Of a stretch of DNA of 64,000 bases, positions 15,211 through 25,528 are shown one piece after another. The DNA comes from Bacteroidales bacterium (GTDB taxonomy: Bacteria; Bacteroidota; Bacteroidia; Bacteroidales; UBA1402): positions 124,001 to 188,000 of the forward strand of contig JAFUDT010000004.1 of assembly GCA_017464285.1 (NCBI GenBank), read 5' to 3'. The first letter of the stretch is position 1. Each line of letters starts with the position of its first letter. A model generated the notes under the pieces. It saw only the letters and a program-made list of their open reading frames with translations, did no database searches and had not been told where the DNA came from. Both the position numbers and the translations under genes were made by a program.

Positions 15211-17258
15211 TCCTGCTTCTTTTCGGCAGGATAGACAATGCGGGCATGATAGATGCTCTGCAGTTTTTCCTTGAGGACGTTTTTCACAGTCTCCAGTTCC
15301 AGGAAGGTGATGGGCACGCTTTTGTAGGCTCCGTCGGCCACCTGCCGGTCGATGAGGTTGTCCACCAGGTCTGACAGGCTCTTTTCATCGTAATGTTTCA
15401 TGCTGCGCGAGGCGGCCTCGACCGTGTCGGACATCATCAGGATAGCTGTTTCCCGGGAAAAAGGATTGGGACCCGGATAGAAAAACGACCGAGGAACTTC
15501 CTCCTCGGGATGCTCGTTTTTGTAGAGCGTGTAGAAATAGCGGGCCGGACCGCTGCCGTGGTGGGTGGCGATAAAATCCCTGATAATCTTGGGCAAGCGG
15601 TGCTGACCGGCAATTTTCAGGCCGTTGGGAACATGGTCGGTGATGATTTTGGCAGCCTCTTCGATGGGCATGTTCACCAGAGGATTGACACCGTCCAGCT
15701 GGTTCTCCGTATAAAACGAGGGCTGGGCCATCTTGCCTATGTCGTGGTAAAGGGCACCGGTACGCACCAGCTGGGCGTTGGCTCCGATGGCTGTGGCCGC
15801 GGCTGAGGCCAGATTGGATACCTGCAGTGAATGCTGGAACGAGCCCGGGCAGTTTTCCGAGAACTGGCGCAGCAGGGGAGTGTTGATATTGGCCAGTTCC
15901 ATGAGCGTGACATCCGAGGTGTAGCCGAACAGCCCCTCACAGACGTAGATGAGCAGATAGGCCGACAGCATCAGCAGCGCATTGACGGCAAAATAGACAT
16001 ACATCTTCCATTGTACGACCAGACCGCCTTCCTGCAGCAGTGCCAGCCCTGTATAGGTGAGTGAATAAACCAGGAAGGTCCAGACAATGCACAGGATGAG
16101 CTGTGAACGCTGCGTAAGCCGTTTGAGGGACAGGATGGTGGCCATGCCCACAGGCAGCTGGAGCATCAGGAACTCGAAGGGGAAGGGCACAATGGGGGCA
16201 CACAGGAGTATGGTGATGACAAAGGCAAAGAAGGCCGTCCGCGAATCAAAGAAGGTACAGATAAGTACCGGAATGATGGCATAGGGCAGCATGTAGATGT
16301 TCAGCAGGGCATCGTTGCGTACCACCAGCGCACTGAGCACCACCATGACGACTATCAGGATAAGGATGAACAGGATATTGTGGCTGTGCCGGAAAATCTC
16401 AGGGCTGATCCTGATCAGAAACAGGGCCAGCAATATCAGCAGGATGCAGACCCAGCAACCCTGACCGATCAGTACGTTCTGCGATCCGGCACGGTCGTTG
16501 CGTTCTTCCGAGTGACGCTTGAAAGACAAGAGCTTGAGATAGGTGTCATGGTTGATGATCTCTCCCTGGTCAATGATGCGTTCACCCCGCTGTACCATGC
16601 CGAAGGTCTGGGAAACCCCGGAGAGCAGGTCTTCGCGGACACGGTCGGAAGCAGCCTCGTCATAGCTGCAGTTCTCAGTCAGGTAGTTTTCGATGTGGCA
16701 ATTGCGCACCAGCACGTTTTCATCGATATTGTCCGGCAGGTTGGTGAGCAGGGCGGAATAGGCCCGTTTGGCGGTAAACAGGGCTGAAATGTCGCGAGGC
16801 TCACCCACTTTGTCTGTGACCATCATCACGGCTTTGACCTGCTCTTTCTCGAATCGGCTCATCAGTTCGGCCGGGACAATGCCGGCTTGGTACATCAGGT
16901 TGAGCTGATCGGTCAGGTAGGCCAGGTAATAGCTCGGTACGGTGGCCCGCAGGTAGCTGTGATAGTCGTTTTCCAGCCGTTCGAGCATTTGCGACAGTAC
17001 GACCGGGTCTTTTTGCAGGTAGGGACGGAAACTCTTCAGTACGCTGTCTTTTTCGGCCTGATAGGCGGCATCGGTCTTATAGATGGAAAAACTATAGGGA
17101 GCTGTCAGCAGTCCGTAGCGCCAAGGCTTACCTTCCTGAAACTGGTAGCGGAAGTGGCTCTCCCTGGGCAGGGAGTAGATGATGACGGCCCCTGCAATGA
17201 CAAAGAGCAACACCTTGAATATGGTGGAAGTAGTATTGATAAACCCCTTTTTAGCCAT
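15207..17258 (-). CDS. 7TM-HD phosphohydrolase, PgpH-like (probable cyclic-di-AMP phosphodiesterase)
   Basis: This 683-residue protein has an N-terminal membrane anchor, a large extracytoplasmic domain (about residues 45-265), a seven-helix membrane region (about 270-470) and a C-terminal cytoplasmic HD domain. The HD pair is His505-Asp506 in GALYHDIGKM, with further ligands in the segments IITDHVPNG and IATHHGSG. The architecture is that of PgpH, which degrades c-di-AMP in Listeria; it is universal in Bacteroidota. c-di-AMP control of turgor and wall is the expected role. It is divergent from gltX and convergent with the MATE gene (4-base overlap). Confidence 0.9.
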   Translation of the reverse strand: MAKKGFINTTSTIFKVLLFVIAGAVIIYSLPRESHFRYQFQEGKPWRYGLLTAPYSFSIYKTDAAYQAEKDSVLKSFRPYLQKDPVVLSQMLERLENDYHSYLRATVPSYYLAYLTDQLNLMYQAGIVPAELMSRFEKEQVKAVMMVTDKVGEPRDISALFTAKRAYSALLTNLPDNIDENVLVRNCHIENYLTENCSYDEAASDRVREDLLSGVSQTFGMVQRGERIIDQGEIINHDTYLKLLSFKRHSEERNDRAGSQNVLIGQGCWVCILLILLALFLIRISPEIFRHSHNILFILILIVVMVVLSALVVRNDALLNIYMLPYAIIPVLICTFFDSRTAFFAFVITILLCAPIVPFPFEFLMLQLPVGMATILSLKRLTQRSQLILCIVWTFLVYSLTYTGLALLQEGGLVVQWKMYVYFAVNALLMLSAYLLIYVCEGLFGYTSDVTLMELANINTPLLRQFSENCPGSFQHSLQVSNLASAAATAIGANAQLVRTGALYHDIGKMAQPSFYTENQLDGVNPLVNMPIEEAAKIITDHVPNGLKIAGQHRLPKIIRDFIATHHGSGPARYFYTLYKNEHPEEEVPRSFFYPGPNPFSRETAILMMSDTVEAASRSMKHYDEKSLSDLVDNLIDRQVADGAYKSVPITFLELETVKNVLKEKLQSIYHARIVYPAEKKQD

Positions 17259-17307
17259 AGTCTCTGTATGTGATTTTGAATAGGCCGATAAAAGTACGAA
17301 TAAAAAA

Positions 17308-17330
17308 TAGTACTTTTGTACTCTGTACTA
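17308..17330 (+). promoter_or_regulatory. gltX promoter region with TAGTAC inverted repeat
   Basis: TACTTTTG at 17311-17318 fits the -7 box TAnnTTTG, but no TTG lies 19 bases upstream. It is embedded in TAGTAC (17308-17313) and GTACTA (17325-17330), complementary arms 11 bases apart. Further GTAC copies occur at 17294 and 17318. An operator is possible but not shown. Confidence 0.35.
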
Positions 17331-17344
17331 AAAATTAGAAGTTT

Positions 17345-18865
17345 ATGGCTGAACCAAACCGCGTCAGGGTGCGCTTCGCCCCCAGTCCGACCGGCCCGTT
17401 GCACATAGGCGGGGTCAGGACGGCTCTCTATAATTATCTGTTTGCCAAAAATATGGGCGGAGACATGATTCTCCGTATCGAAGATACCGACTCCAAACGC
17501 TTTGTCCCCGGTGCCGAGGCCTATATCATCGAAAGTCTCACGTGGCTGGGCATCAAGTTCGATGAAGGTGTCGGTTTTGGCGGAGAGTACGGACCCTATC
17601 GGCAGTCCGAACGCCGGGCAATCTACAAACGCTATGTTGACGAACTCATTGCCAAAGGGAGGGCTTACTATGCTTTCGATACCCCTGCAGAACTGGAATC
17701 CAGGCATGCGCAGTCGCCCAATTTCCAGTACGATGCCCGTACCCGAGGCAGTATGGTCAACTCTCTGACTCTGCCGGCTGCTGAGGTAACGGCACGTCTG
17801 GCCCGCGGGGATGCCTACACGGTGCGTTTCAAGATCGATCCCGAGCAGGTTGTCGAAATCAACGACATGATCCGAGGTCAGGTCTGCTACAAGACCGATG
17901 TCCTCGATGACAAGGTGCTCTACAAGAGTGCAGACCAGTTGCCTACCTATCATCTGGCCAACGTGGTGGACGACCATCTGATGAAGGTTTCCCATGTAAT
18001 CCGCGGTGAGGAATGGCTGCCTTCGACACCCTTGCACATCCTGCTCTACCGGGCATTCGGCTGGGAAGACACCATGCCGCAGTTTGCCCATCTGCCGCTG
18101 CTGCTCAAGCCCGATGGCAAAGGCAAGCTGTCCAAGCGCGACGGTGACCGGCTCAATTTCCCGGTTTTTCCCATGGAGTGGAAGGATCCTGTCACAGGAG
18201 ACATCAGCAAGGGCTACCGTCAGTCGGGCTATTTCCCCGAAGCTGTGATCAATTTTCTGGCGCTGTTGGGCTGGAACCCGGGTACCGAGCAGGAAATCTT
18301 CACCATGGACGAGCTTATCGCCCAGTTCTCCTTTGCCCGCTGTAGCAAGGCCGGTGCCAAATTTGACTTCGAGAAGGGCAAATGGTTCAACCACCAGTAT
18401 ATGCTCCTGGCCGACGACCGCCGGTTGGCAGAGATGGTGATGCCCGATTTGGAGGCCCGCGGCCTGCAGACCGACATCGACTATGTGACCCGGGTCATTG
18501 CCCTGGTCAAAGGCCGGATGAATTTCCTGCACGAGTTTTGGGAGAATGCCTCCTATTTCTTCCAGGCCCCGCAGCTGTACGACGAGAAGACGGTGGCCAA
18601 GCGCTGGAAAGAAGAATCTCCCCGTCAGATGAACGAACTCTGTGAATTGCTCTCGGAGGACGATTTCTCCGACCCTGCCGCCATGGAGGCCAGGGCCAAG
18701 GACTGGTGCGAAGCCAAGGGGTACGGTATGGGCATCCCGATGAATGCCTTCCGTCTGGCTATTGTGGGCGAAGGCAAAGGGCCCCACATTTTCGATATTG
18801 TCACCTTGATCGGCAAGCAGGAGACGCTCAACCGCCTGCGCCGTTGTGTGGAGGTATTAGGATAA
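17345..18865 (+). CDS. gltX: Glutamyl-tRNA synthetase
   Basis: This 506-residue class I synthetase charges tRNA-Glu. The HIGH-type motif is HIGG at residues 20-23 in [19 protein letters not shown], and the KMSKS-type loop is KLSKR at 261-265. Length and motif order are those of bacterial GltX. It has its own upstream region and is followed after four bases by waaA, so the two are co-transcribed. Confidence 0.97.
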   Translation: MAEPNRVRVRFAPSPTGPLHIGGVRTALYNYLFAKNMGGDMILRIEDTDSKRFVPGAEAYIIESLTWLGIKFDEGVGFGGEYGPYRQSERRAIYKRYVDELIAKGRAYYAFDTPAELESRHAQSPNFQYDARTRGSMVNSLTLPAAEVTARLARGDAYTVRFKIDPEQVVEINDMIRGQVCYKTDVLDDKVLYKSADQLPTYHLANVVDDHLMKVSHVIRGEEWLPSTPLHILLYRAFGWEDTMPQFAHLPLLLKPDGKGKLSKRDGDRLNFPVFPMEWKDPVTGDISKGYRQSGYFPEAVINFLALLGWNPGTEQEIFTMDELIAQFSFARCSKAGAKFDFEKGKWFNHQYMLLADDRRLAEMVMPDLEARGLQTDIDYVTRVIALVKGRMNFLHEFWENASYFFQAPQLYDEKTVAKRWKEESPRQMNELCELLSEDDFSDPAAMEARAKDWCEAKGYGMGIPMNAFRLAIVGEGKGPHIFDIVTLIGKQETLNRLRRCVEVLG

Positions 18866-18869
18866 GTCT

Positions 18870-20117
18870 ATGTACAGCCTCGGTTTCCAAATCTATGTCT
18901 GGATCTTCCGGTTGGTGGCGGTCTTCCACAGCAAGGCCCGCAAGATGGTCCTGGGACAGCGGGAGACTTTTGAACGGCTGGAGTCCCTTCATGCGGTCCC
19001 CGGGGAGTATCTGTGGTTTCACGCGGCCTCCCTGGGTGAGTTTGAACAGGGACGTCCGCTCATGGAGGCGATCAGAAAGGAATATCCCGACCGGAAAATC
19101 CTGCTCAGTTTCTATTCCCCTTCCGGCTACGAGGTGCGCCACGACTATGCAGGGGCCGATGTGGTCTGTTATCTGCCGTTCGATCTGAAACGAAATGTCC
19201 GCCGTTTCCTGGCGCTCCTTCATCCTAAGGCGGTGTTTTTCATCAAATACGAATTCTGGCCCAATTATCTCAAGGCGCTGCATGACAGAGAGATTCCTGT
19301 ATTCTTGATATCCGGGATCTTCCGTCCGACGCAGGTTTTCTTCAAACCCTGGGGCGCTTTTTACCGACGTCTGCTGCGGTATTTCAGTTTCTTTTTTGTA
19401 CAGAATCCTGTCTCCGAAGAATTGCTCAGGAGTATCGGGCTGGGCGACAAAGTCCTGATGACGGGAGACACCCGCTGCGACCGGGTTCTCCAGGTGGCAG
19501 CCGGGAAGAAAGAGATCATCGGTCTGTCGGATTTCCTGCCCGACAAGTCCGGCTCGCCTGTATTGGTCGCCGGCAGCACCTGGCCTCCGGATGAAGAACT
19601 CATCATTCCCTTCTTCAATGAGCATCCCGAACTGAAACTCATTGTGGCTCCCCATCAAGTCAGCGAAAGCCATCTGGCCTATATTGAATCCTTGCTTGAG
19701 CGCCCTTACGTACGCTATTCTCAGCTGAACCAGACCCCCGACCCTCAGGCCGACTGTCTGCTTATCGACTGCTACGGCCTGCTTTCCTCGGTCTACGGCT
19801 ATGGAACGATGGCCTATGTGGGCGGAGGTTTCGGCGTAGGAATCCACAATACCCTCGAGGCGGCCGTGTACAGGATACCGGTGGTCTTCGGCCCCAACTA
19901 CCGGAAATTTGACGAGGCCAAGGCCCTGTTGGCCGACGGAGGCGCTTTCAGCATCAGTGACGCGGAACAGCTGGCCTCCCGGCTGAATCATTGGCTGCTC
20001 AAACCCGAAGACTGTCGGCAGGCAGGCTGTGCCGCCGGTGAATATGTCCAACGCAACAGTGGTAGTACGGAGCGTATTCTTGCTGCATTGAAACAACACT
20101 TTAAACAAGCCATATGA
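18870..20117 (+). CDS. waaA: 3-deoxy-D-manno-octulosonic acid (Kdo) transferase
   Basis: This 415-residue GT30 enzyme attaches Kdo to lipid IVA at the inner membrane, a core step of lipopolysaccharide synthesis. It begins with an N-terminal membrane anchor. The segment LWFHAASLGEFEQGRPL carries the conserved glutamate base, followed by RKILLSFYSPSGYE and, in the C-terminal Rossmann domain, GSTWPPDEEL and YVGGGFGVGIHNTLEAA, all typical of the family. It follows gltX by four bases and its stop overlaps the start of the YfhO-family gene. Confidence 0.95.
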   Translation: MYSLGFQIYVWIFRLVAVFHSKARKMVLGQRETFERLESLHAVPGEYLWFHAASLGEFEQGRPLMEAIRKEYPDRKILLSFYSPSGYEVRHDYAGADVVCYLPFDLKRNVRRFLALLHPKAVFFIKYEFWPNYLKALHDREIPVFLISGIFRPTQVFFKPWGAFYRRLLRYFSFFFVQNPVSEELLRSIGLGDKVLMTGDTRCDRVLQVAAGKKEIIGLSDFLPDKSGSPVLVAGSTWPPDEELIIPFFNEHPELKLIVAPHQVSESHLAYIESLLERPYVRYSQLNQTPDPQADCLLIDCYGLLSSVYGYGTMAYVGGGFGVGIHNTLEAAVYRIPVVFGPNYRKFDEAKALLADGGAFSISDAEQLASRLNHWLLKPEDCRQAGCAAGEYVQRNSGSTERILAALKQHFKQAI

Positions 20118-22579
20118 AACCAGATCCAAGAACTATGCTGAAAAAATGGTGGCCTTATCTGACGGCTGCCGTGGTCTTTGTGGCCTTGACGCTGATATAT
20201 TGTGCCCCTGTGCTGGAGGGACGTGTCATCCAGGCAGGGGACAACCTGAATTGGAAGGGCATGTATCAGGAAATGAAGACTTTCCAGTCTGAGACCAAAG
20301 AACGCACTTTCTGGACCGGATCTATGTTTTCGGGTATGCCTACCTATCAGATCGGCGGTGGCAACTACAAGGCAGCGCAGGTGCTCAAGCCTCTGCGCGA
20401 CTTTATCCGCCTGGGCAACCTCAAGAACGAGACCTTGCTCATTATTTTGGGCTATCTGATCTGCTTTTTTATCCTGCTCCGTTCTTTCAGGATTAACCCC
20501 TGGCTGTGTATCGTCGGAGCCGTTGCCATCGCTTTTTCTTCTTATTTCTTTATCATCATCGAGGCCGGACATAATACCAAAGCCCTGGGACTGGCCTGGA
20601 TGACGGCCGTACTGGCCGGTTTCGTGCTGATTTACCGTGGAAAATACCTTCTCGGAGCCATCCTGACGATGGTCTATTCCTTCATGGGGGTGATGTGCCA
20701 TCCTCAGATGACCTATTACATCTTCTTGTTTGCAGGCCTGCTCTTCATTGCCGAACTGTACATCCACATTAGGGAAAGGCGCATGAAGGAATTCGGCTTG
20801 GCCACCCTGTGCTTCGTCGCAGCACTGGCTGTCGGGGCAGGCACCCAGTATTCCAATATCAAGGCGAACAGTGAATACAGCCGTGAGACCATGCGGGGCG
20901 GACACTCCGAGCTTCAGAAGGCCACCGATGCCGAGAACAAGACGGGCGGCTTGGATTTGGACTATGCCACTGCCTGGAGCTATGGACTGGACGAGACTTT
21001 CACCCTGCTGATTCCCAATTTTAAGGGGGCCTCCTCGCACTATAATGTAGGCGAGAACTCAAGACTCTACAAGACTCTGGTGGGCAAGGGCGTTCCTCGG
21101 CGTTCCGCGGCCGAGTTCTGCCAATCGGTGCCCACCTATTGGGGTACCCAGCCCTTTACTTCCGGTCCGGTGTATGTCGGTGCCATTGTCTGCCTGCTTT
21201 TCGTTTTCGGACTGCTGGTGGTGAAAGGTCCTTACAAATGGGCGATACTGGCAGCCACTGTATTTTCGGTTCTGCTGTCCTGGGGACGCAACTTTATGCC
21301 CTTGACGGAATTATTCTTCCATTACTTCCCCATGTACAACAAGTTTCGGGCAGTATCGTCCATCCTGGTGGTGGCCGAGATCGCCATGCCTCTGCTGGCT
21401 TTCCTCTCGCTCAAGGCCTTGATGGACGGCTCAGTTTCCAGGCAGGAGGGACTCGGAAAACTCTGGATTTCGGCCGGCATCACCGGCGGCCTTTGTCTGC
21501 TGTTCGCTCTTTTCGGCAAAGTCCTGTATCATTTTACTGCTCCCGCCGATGCCCAGATGTTTGCCCAGCTGCCGGCCTGGCTGACGGAAGCCATTGTCGA
21601 TGAGCGGGCTGCCATGTTGCGCGCGGATGCTTTCCGTTCTTTGGCATTCATCGTTTTGGGCGCAGGTGTCGTGGCCTTGTTTATGCAAGAGAAGATCAAG
21701 CCCTCGGTCATGATTGTCCTGGTCGGTGTCCTGGTGCTGGCCGATATGTGGCCCGTCAACAAGCGATTCCTGAGCGATGCCGATTTTGTGACCGTGCGCC
21801 AGAACAACAGCTATTTCAAGATGCAGCCCTATGAGGAGGCCATCCTGCAGGACAAGGATCCGCACTTCCGCGTGCTGAACCTGGCCTCCAACACTTTCAA
21901 CGATTCACGCACCTCTTACTATTTGAAGTCGCTCGGCGGGTATCATGCCGCCAAACTGCGCCGCTATCAGGACTTGATCGACCAGCATCTGTCGAAGATG
22001 AATATGGATGTCATCAACATGTTGAACGCCAAATACATCATCTATCAGGACAACAACGGCAACGTGGTGCCGCAGCTCAATCCCCAGGCCATGGGCAATG
22101 CCTGGTATGTCGATTCGTTGTTGGTGGTCAATACCCCCAACGAGGAATGCGATGCCTTGAACCATATCGACCTGCACCATACTGCGGTGCTGGATGCCAA
22201 GTTTGCCGGCATGGTCGGCGACTTCCAACCCGGTCACGATGCCACGGCCCGGGTGAAACTGACCTCTTACAAACCCAATGGCCTGACCTATGAGACTTCG
22301 TCGGCCCAGGACGGCACGGTGGTCTTTTCTGAAATTTATTACCCCTATGGCTGGAAGGCCTATATCGATGAGGTCCCGACAGATCATTTCCGGGTCAATT
22401 ATGCCCTGCGTGCCATGAATGTTCCGGCCGGACAGCACCAGATACGCTTCGAGTTCCAGCCCGACAGCATCTACAAGGGAGACAGGGTGTCAATGATCTG
22501 TGCAATACTTATTTACCTGACACTTCTCTTCGGCTGCTGTCTGCTGATAAGAAACTGCCTGAAACGAAAGGAGGCCTGA
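20114..22579 (+). CDS. YfhO-family multi-spanning membrane protein
   Basis: This 821-residue protein has many hydrophobic segments in the first 540 residues and a C-terminal soluble domain. The pattern of an early acidic loop (GRVIQAGDNLNWKGMY) and a beta-rich C-terminus (TSSAQDGTVVFSEIYYPYGWKAYID) is that of the YfhO (DUF6044-like) family. In Bacillus YfhO is involved in glycosylating lipoteichoic acid; the GT-C-like fold suggests a lipid-linked sugar donor. In Bacteroidota the substrate is unknown. The start overlaps the waaA stop by four bases and a GT2 gene follows after two bases, which supports a role in surface glycans. Confidence 0.85.
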   Translation: MKPDPRTMLKKWWPYLTAAVVFVALTLIYCAPVLEGRVIQAGDNLNWKGMYQEMKTFQSETKERTFWTGSMFSGMPTYQIGGGNYKAAQVLKPLRDFIRLGNLKNETLLIILGYLICFFILLRSFRINPWLCIVGAVAIAFSSYFFIIIEAGHNTKALGLAWMTAVLAGFVLIYRGKYLLGAILTMVYSFMGVMCHPQMTYYIFLFAGLLFIAELYIHIRERRMKEFGLATLCFVAALAVGAGTQYSNIKANSEYSRETMRGGHSELQKATDAENKTGGLDLDYATAWSYGLDETFTLLIPNFKGASSHYNVGENSRLYKTLVGKGVPRRSAAEFCQSVPTYWGTQPFTSGPVYVGAIVCLLFVFGLLVVKGPYKWAILAATVFSVLLSWGRNFMPLTELFFHYFPMYNKFRAVSSILVVAEIAMPLLAFLSLKALMDGSVSRQEGLGKLWISAGITGGLCLLFALFGKVLYHFTAPADAQMFAQLPAWLTEAIVDERAAMLRADAFRSLAFIVLGAGVVALFMQEKIKPSVMIVLVGVLVLADMWPVNKRFLSDADFVTVRQNNSYFKMQPYEEAILQDKDPHFRVLNLASNTFNDSRTSYYLKSLGGYHAAKLRRYQDLIDQHLSKMNMDVINMLNAKYIIYQDNNGNVVPQLNPQAMGNAWYVDSLLVVNTPNEECDALNHIDLHHTAVLDAKFAGMVGDFQPGHDATARVKLTSYKPNGLTYETSSAQDGTVVFSEIYYPYGWKAYIDEVPTDHFRVNYALRAMNVPAGQHQIRFEFQPDSIYKGDRVSMICAILIYLTLLFGCCLLIRNCLKRKEA

Positions 22580-22581
22580 GG

Positions 22582-23658
22582 ATGAAGTATTCGATTGTTG
22601 TTCCGGTCTTCAATCGCCCCGATGAGGTTGACGAACTGCTTGAGAGTCTGACTCGGCAGACCTTGGACGATTTTGAGGTGATTATCGTCGAAGACGGTTC
22701 TTCGGAGCCTTGTCAGGAGGTGGTGGAGAGCTATGTCGACCGACTCCGGCTGAGTTATTACGCCAAGCCCAACTCTGGTCCCGGTCCTTCGCGCAACTAT
22801 GGGGTGGAACGCGCTCAGGGCGATTATGTGATTATTCTGGATTCTGATGTGGTGCTGCCTGCAACTTATCTGTCCGCTGTCGAAAAAGGCCTGCAGAAGC
22901 AGCCTTGTGATGCTTTCGGCGGTCCCGACCGGGCCCATAAGTCGTTCACGGCAATACAGAAGGCCATCAGCTATTCGATGACCTCGTTTTTCACCACCGG
23001 AGGTATTCGGGGCGGCAAGGCCAGGCTGGATAAGTTCCATCCCCGTTCCTACAACCTGGGAGTCAAGCGAGAGGTGTATCAGGCCCTGGGCGGCTTTTCA
23101 CCGATGCGTTTCGGTGAGGACATCGATTTCAGCTACCGATTGCTCGAACAGGGCTATACGACCTGCCTGCTGTCGGAGGCCTGGGTATGGCACAAACGTC
23201 GGGCGACTTTCGGAAAGTTCTTCAAACAGGTGTTCAATTCCGGTATTGCCCGCATCCATCTGAGCAAACGCCATCCAGGCACCCTTAAAATCGTACACCT
23301 GCTGCCTCTGGTCTTTACGCTGGGTGTTGTGGCCTGTCTGTTGGTCATCTTGTGCGGCCTTGGTCTCATCGCCACAGGGGCATGGCTCGACTATCATGGC
23401 CTTCGTCCCACCGACAACATGCACCAGGGCTTGGGTTTCGTCTTTTGTGTGCTGGGACTGTTGCCGCTGTTGCTGTATTCACTTGTCATCTTTATCGACT
23501 CGGGAATACGTAACGGGAATCCTTGGGTGGGCCTGCTGTCGGTACCGGCAGCTTTTGTGCAGCTTGTCGGCTACGGCCTGGGGTTTCTGACAGCCTGGAT
23601 CAGGCGCTATATCCTGAAAAAGGACGAATTTGCCGCTTTCGAGAAGAATTTTTATTGA
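22582..23658 (+). CDS. Membrane-anchored family 2 glycosyltransferase
   Basis: This 358-residue protein has a GT-A domain (about residues 1-225) with IVVPVFNRPDEVDELL at the start, the metal-binding region ILDSDVVLPATYL, and GEDIDFSYRLLEQG containing the ED pair near the acceptor site. It is followed by two to three hydrophobic segments (about 235-335). Such enzymes move sugars from nucleotide donors to lipid-linked or membrane-presented acceptors. It is two bases after the YfhO gene and convergent with the glycan operon. Donor and acceptor cannot be inferred. Confidence 0.88.
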   Translation: MKYSIVVPVFNRPDEVDELLESLTRQTLDDFEVIIVEDGSSEPCQEVVESYVDRLRLSYYAKPNSGPGPSRNYGVERAQGDYVIILDSDVVLPATYLSAVEKGLQKQPCDAFGGPDRAHKSFTAIQKAISYSMTSFFTTGGIRGGKARLDKFHPRSYNLGVKREVYQALGGFSPMRFGEDIDFSYRLLEQGYTTCLLSEAWVWHKRRATFGKFFKQVFNSGIARIHLSKRHPGTLKIVHLLPLVFTLGVVACLLVILCGLGLIATGAWLDYHGLRPTDNMHQGLGFVFCVLGLLPLLLYSLVIFIDSGIRNGNPWVGLLSVPAAFVQLVGYGLGFLTAWIRRYILKKDEFAAFEKNFY

Positions 23659-23705
23659 TGGAGGCAGGCTATGACTGTCATATCGGTTGGAAGCCGGTTT
23701 GGGTG

Positions 23706-24608
23706 TCAGCCAATCAGATGGCTGCTCAGGTTCCACCGGAAACGAATTAGCTTGTTGCCGCACTGCGGACGGAAAGTAAGCATGTAGTAAAGCCAGAGCA
23801 CCAGAGTACCGGCCCATTTGACCACTTCCTGCAAGATTCTTTTCAGGTACTCGCTGCGGGATATCTGCAGGGTCCGGGCCTTTTCGCTTTGCCCCATGCT
23901 TCGTGTCAGCTTGTCGAAATACTCTTTTTCCAATTTGTAGTGGGGAATGCTGTGGTAGAGTACGGCTCCCGGCAGATACATGAATTTCATGCCTGCTGAT
24001 TTCATCTTGTTGAATATGTCCTTTTCCTCACCGCTGGCCAGCCCTTGGCCTTTGCGCCCCAAGTCGGGATTGTACAGTCCGACTTGGTCGAAGACTTTGC
24101 GCCGGTAGGCAGCATTGCCGCCGCCGGGGTATCTGCCGCCTGGAAACTCTCTGATTTCGGAGCCATAGTAGAGATAGCCCGTGAGCAGCTGGCGGGTGAA
24201 ATAAGTCATCCAGTCGGGCTCGGCTCCGTCTTCGTAATGGGGGATAATGGGACCGCCTGCCGCATCGATCTCGGGGTGGTGTTCGAAGAAGTCGGCATAG
24301 ACCTGAAGATACTGCCCGTTGACCGTGGCATCGTCATCGACATAGACCAGTAAGTCGCCCTGTGCCTCCGAAATGCCTCGGTTACGGGCGTGCGACAGGC
24401 CCTGACGGGTCTCGGTAAAGCAGCGCAGGCAGACATCTGGAAAGTCCTGGGCAAAGCGTTGCAATTCGTCCTGGGTATGGTCGGTGCAGTTGTTGTCGAT
24501 GACCACGATTTCGTAGGACGAGCGGTCGCAATTGCCCTGGGCCAGGCTTTCGAGCACGCGATAGATATATTTGTCGCGGTTGTAGGTGCAGATGATGACG
24601 GAAATCAT
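23706..24608 (-). CDS. Family 2 glycosyltransferase (last gene of the glycan operon)
   Basis: This is a 300-residue protein from the ATG complementary to 24606-24608 (MISVIICTYNRDKYI), which overlaps the preceding gene by four bases. The GT-A domain shows IDNNCTDHTQDEL, HARNRGISEAQGDLLVYVDDDA with the DxD-like metal site, and GEEKDIFNKM. A hydrophobic stretch near the C-terminus (AGTLVLWLYYMLTF) may anchor it in the membrane. The substrate is unknown. Confidence 0.88.
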   Translation of the reverse strand: MISVIICTYNRDKYIYRVLESLAQGNCDRSSYEIVVIDNNCTDHTQDELQRFAQDFPDVCLRCFTETRQGLSHARNRGISEAQGDLLVYVDDDATVNGQYLQVYADFFEHHPEIDAAGGPIIPHYEDGAEPDWMTYFTRQLLTGYLYYGSEIREFPGGRYPGGGNAAYRRKVFDQVGLYNPDLGRKGQGLASGEEKDIFNKMKSAGMKFMYLPGAVLYHSIPHYKLEKEYFDKLTRSMGQSEKARTLQISRSEYLKRILQEVVKWAGTLVLWLYYMLTFRPQCGNKLIRFRWNLSSHLIG

Positions 24609-25528
24609 GACAGTCTTGTTTTGATTCTTCGGGCAACGCGGACCAGCGGAGCATAACAGCCGCGCCACAGTTCCTTGCCCATCGGGAAACTCCGGTTCAG
24701 TTCTTTCAGATATTGGTGTGTCTGTTTTAGGCCATAGCGGCAGTACAGGCCTGCCAACGACCAAGGGCTGAGCAGGTCGATTCGGTAGTCTCCCATGCCC
24801 TCCTCCATCAGGAAACGATTGATTCGGATCCTGACTTGCAGCGACTCCAGTTCCTTGGAAAAAGTCCTTTTTTCAAAAGAAATGCTTTCTGGGCGGTCGG
24901 TCAGGCAATAAAGACGGTCCTGGACAATCTGGATATGCCTGGCCGCACGGCTGGCATTCAGGGAGAACATGGCATCGTTGCCGATTGAGGTCTCTTCAAA
25001 CCGAAGGCCGTTCTCCTTGACGAGCCGGCTGGAAATGGCTTTGTTCCAGGGAGCCCAGACCATGTAGCGCACCAGTTGCTGTCTGCCGGTTTTGGCAGAT
25101 TGTTCGTAGTAGCTGTGAACGCGGGATACCCGTGGGCCTTGTCCCAGGATATTGAAATAGAGAATGTCTGTCGGATGCTGCAATTCACGGTCCAGGCAGT
25201 CGAAGCTGCCGGGAACATAGTAGTCGTCGGCATCAGCGAAGAGCAGCCATTCCCCGGCGGCATGTTCCAGCCCCACATTGCGGGCTCGGCCGGCACCTCG
25301 TCCAGGCTCGCTGTAGAGCACTTCCAGGGTCGCGGTCCGGGAGAGTTCCCCCGACTGCCTGACGAGCTGTTCCGCCTCAATGGGCTGGGGGGAGTTGTCC
25401 ACTACGAGCACCTGCAGGTCTTCCCGTGGCGGCAGGGAATGCAGCAGACGCAGTACCAGCTCCAGCTGTCCGGGCTGTTTGGCATAATGTGGTATGATTA
25501 CCGTATATCGAAAAGCAGGTCTGTTCAT
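24605..25528 (-). CDS. Family 2 glycosyltransferase
   Basis: This is a 307-residue GT-A enzyme from the ATG complementary to 25526-25528 (MNRPAFRYTVIIPHY), overlapping the upstream gene by four bases. Recognisable segments are LQVLVVDNSPQ, RGAGRARNVGLEHA and WLLFADADDYYVPGSF, the last with the acidic metal site. The C-terminal 100 residues (IDLLSPWSLAGLYCRYG) are typical of capsular GT2 enzymes. Donor and acceptor are unknown. Confidence 0.88.
   Translation of the reverse strand: MNRPAFRYTVIIPHYAKQPGQLELVLRLLHSLPPREDLQVLVVDNSPQPIEAEQLVRQSGELSRTATLEVLYSEPGRGAGRARNVGLEHAAGEWLLFADADDYYVPGSFDCLDRELQHPTDILYFNILGQGPRVSRVHSYYEQSAKTGRQQLVRYMVWAPWNKAISSRLVKENGLRFEETSIGNDAMFSLNASRAARHIQIVQDRLYCLTDRPESISFEKRTFSKELESLQVRIRINRFLMEEGMGDYRIDLLSPWSLAGLYCRYGLKQTHQYLKELNRSFPMGKELWRGCYAPLVRVARRIKTRLS

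Noticed and set aside
17105-18787. A 560-codon minus-strand frame
   Set aside because: It is antisense to gltX and runs into the start of the PgpH-like gene in the wrong frame.
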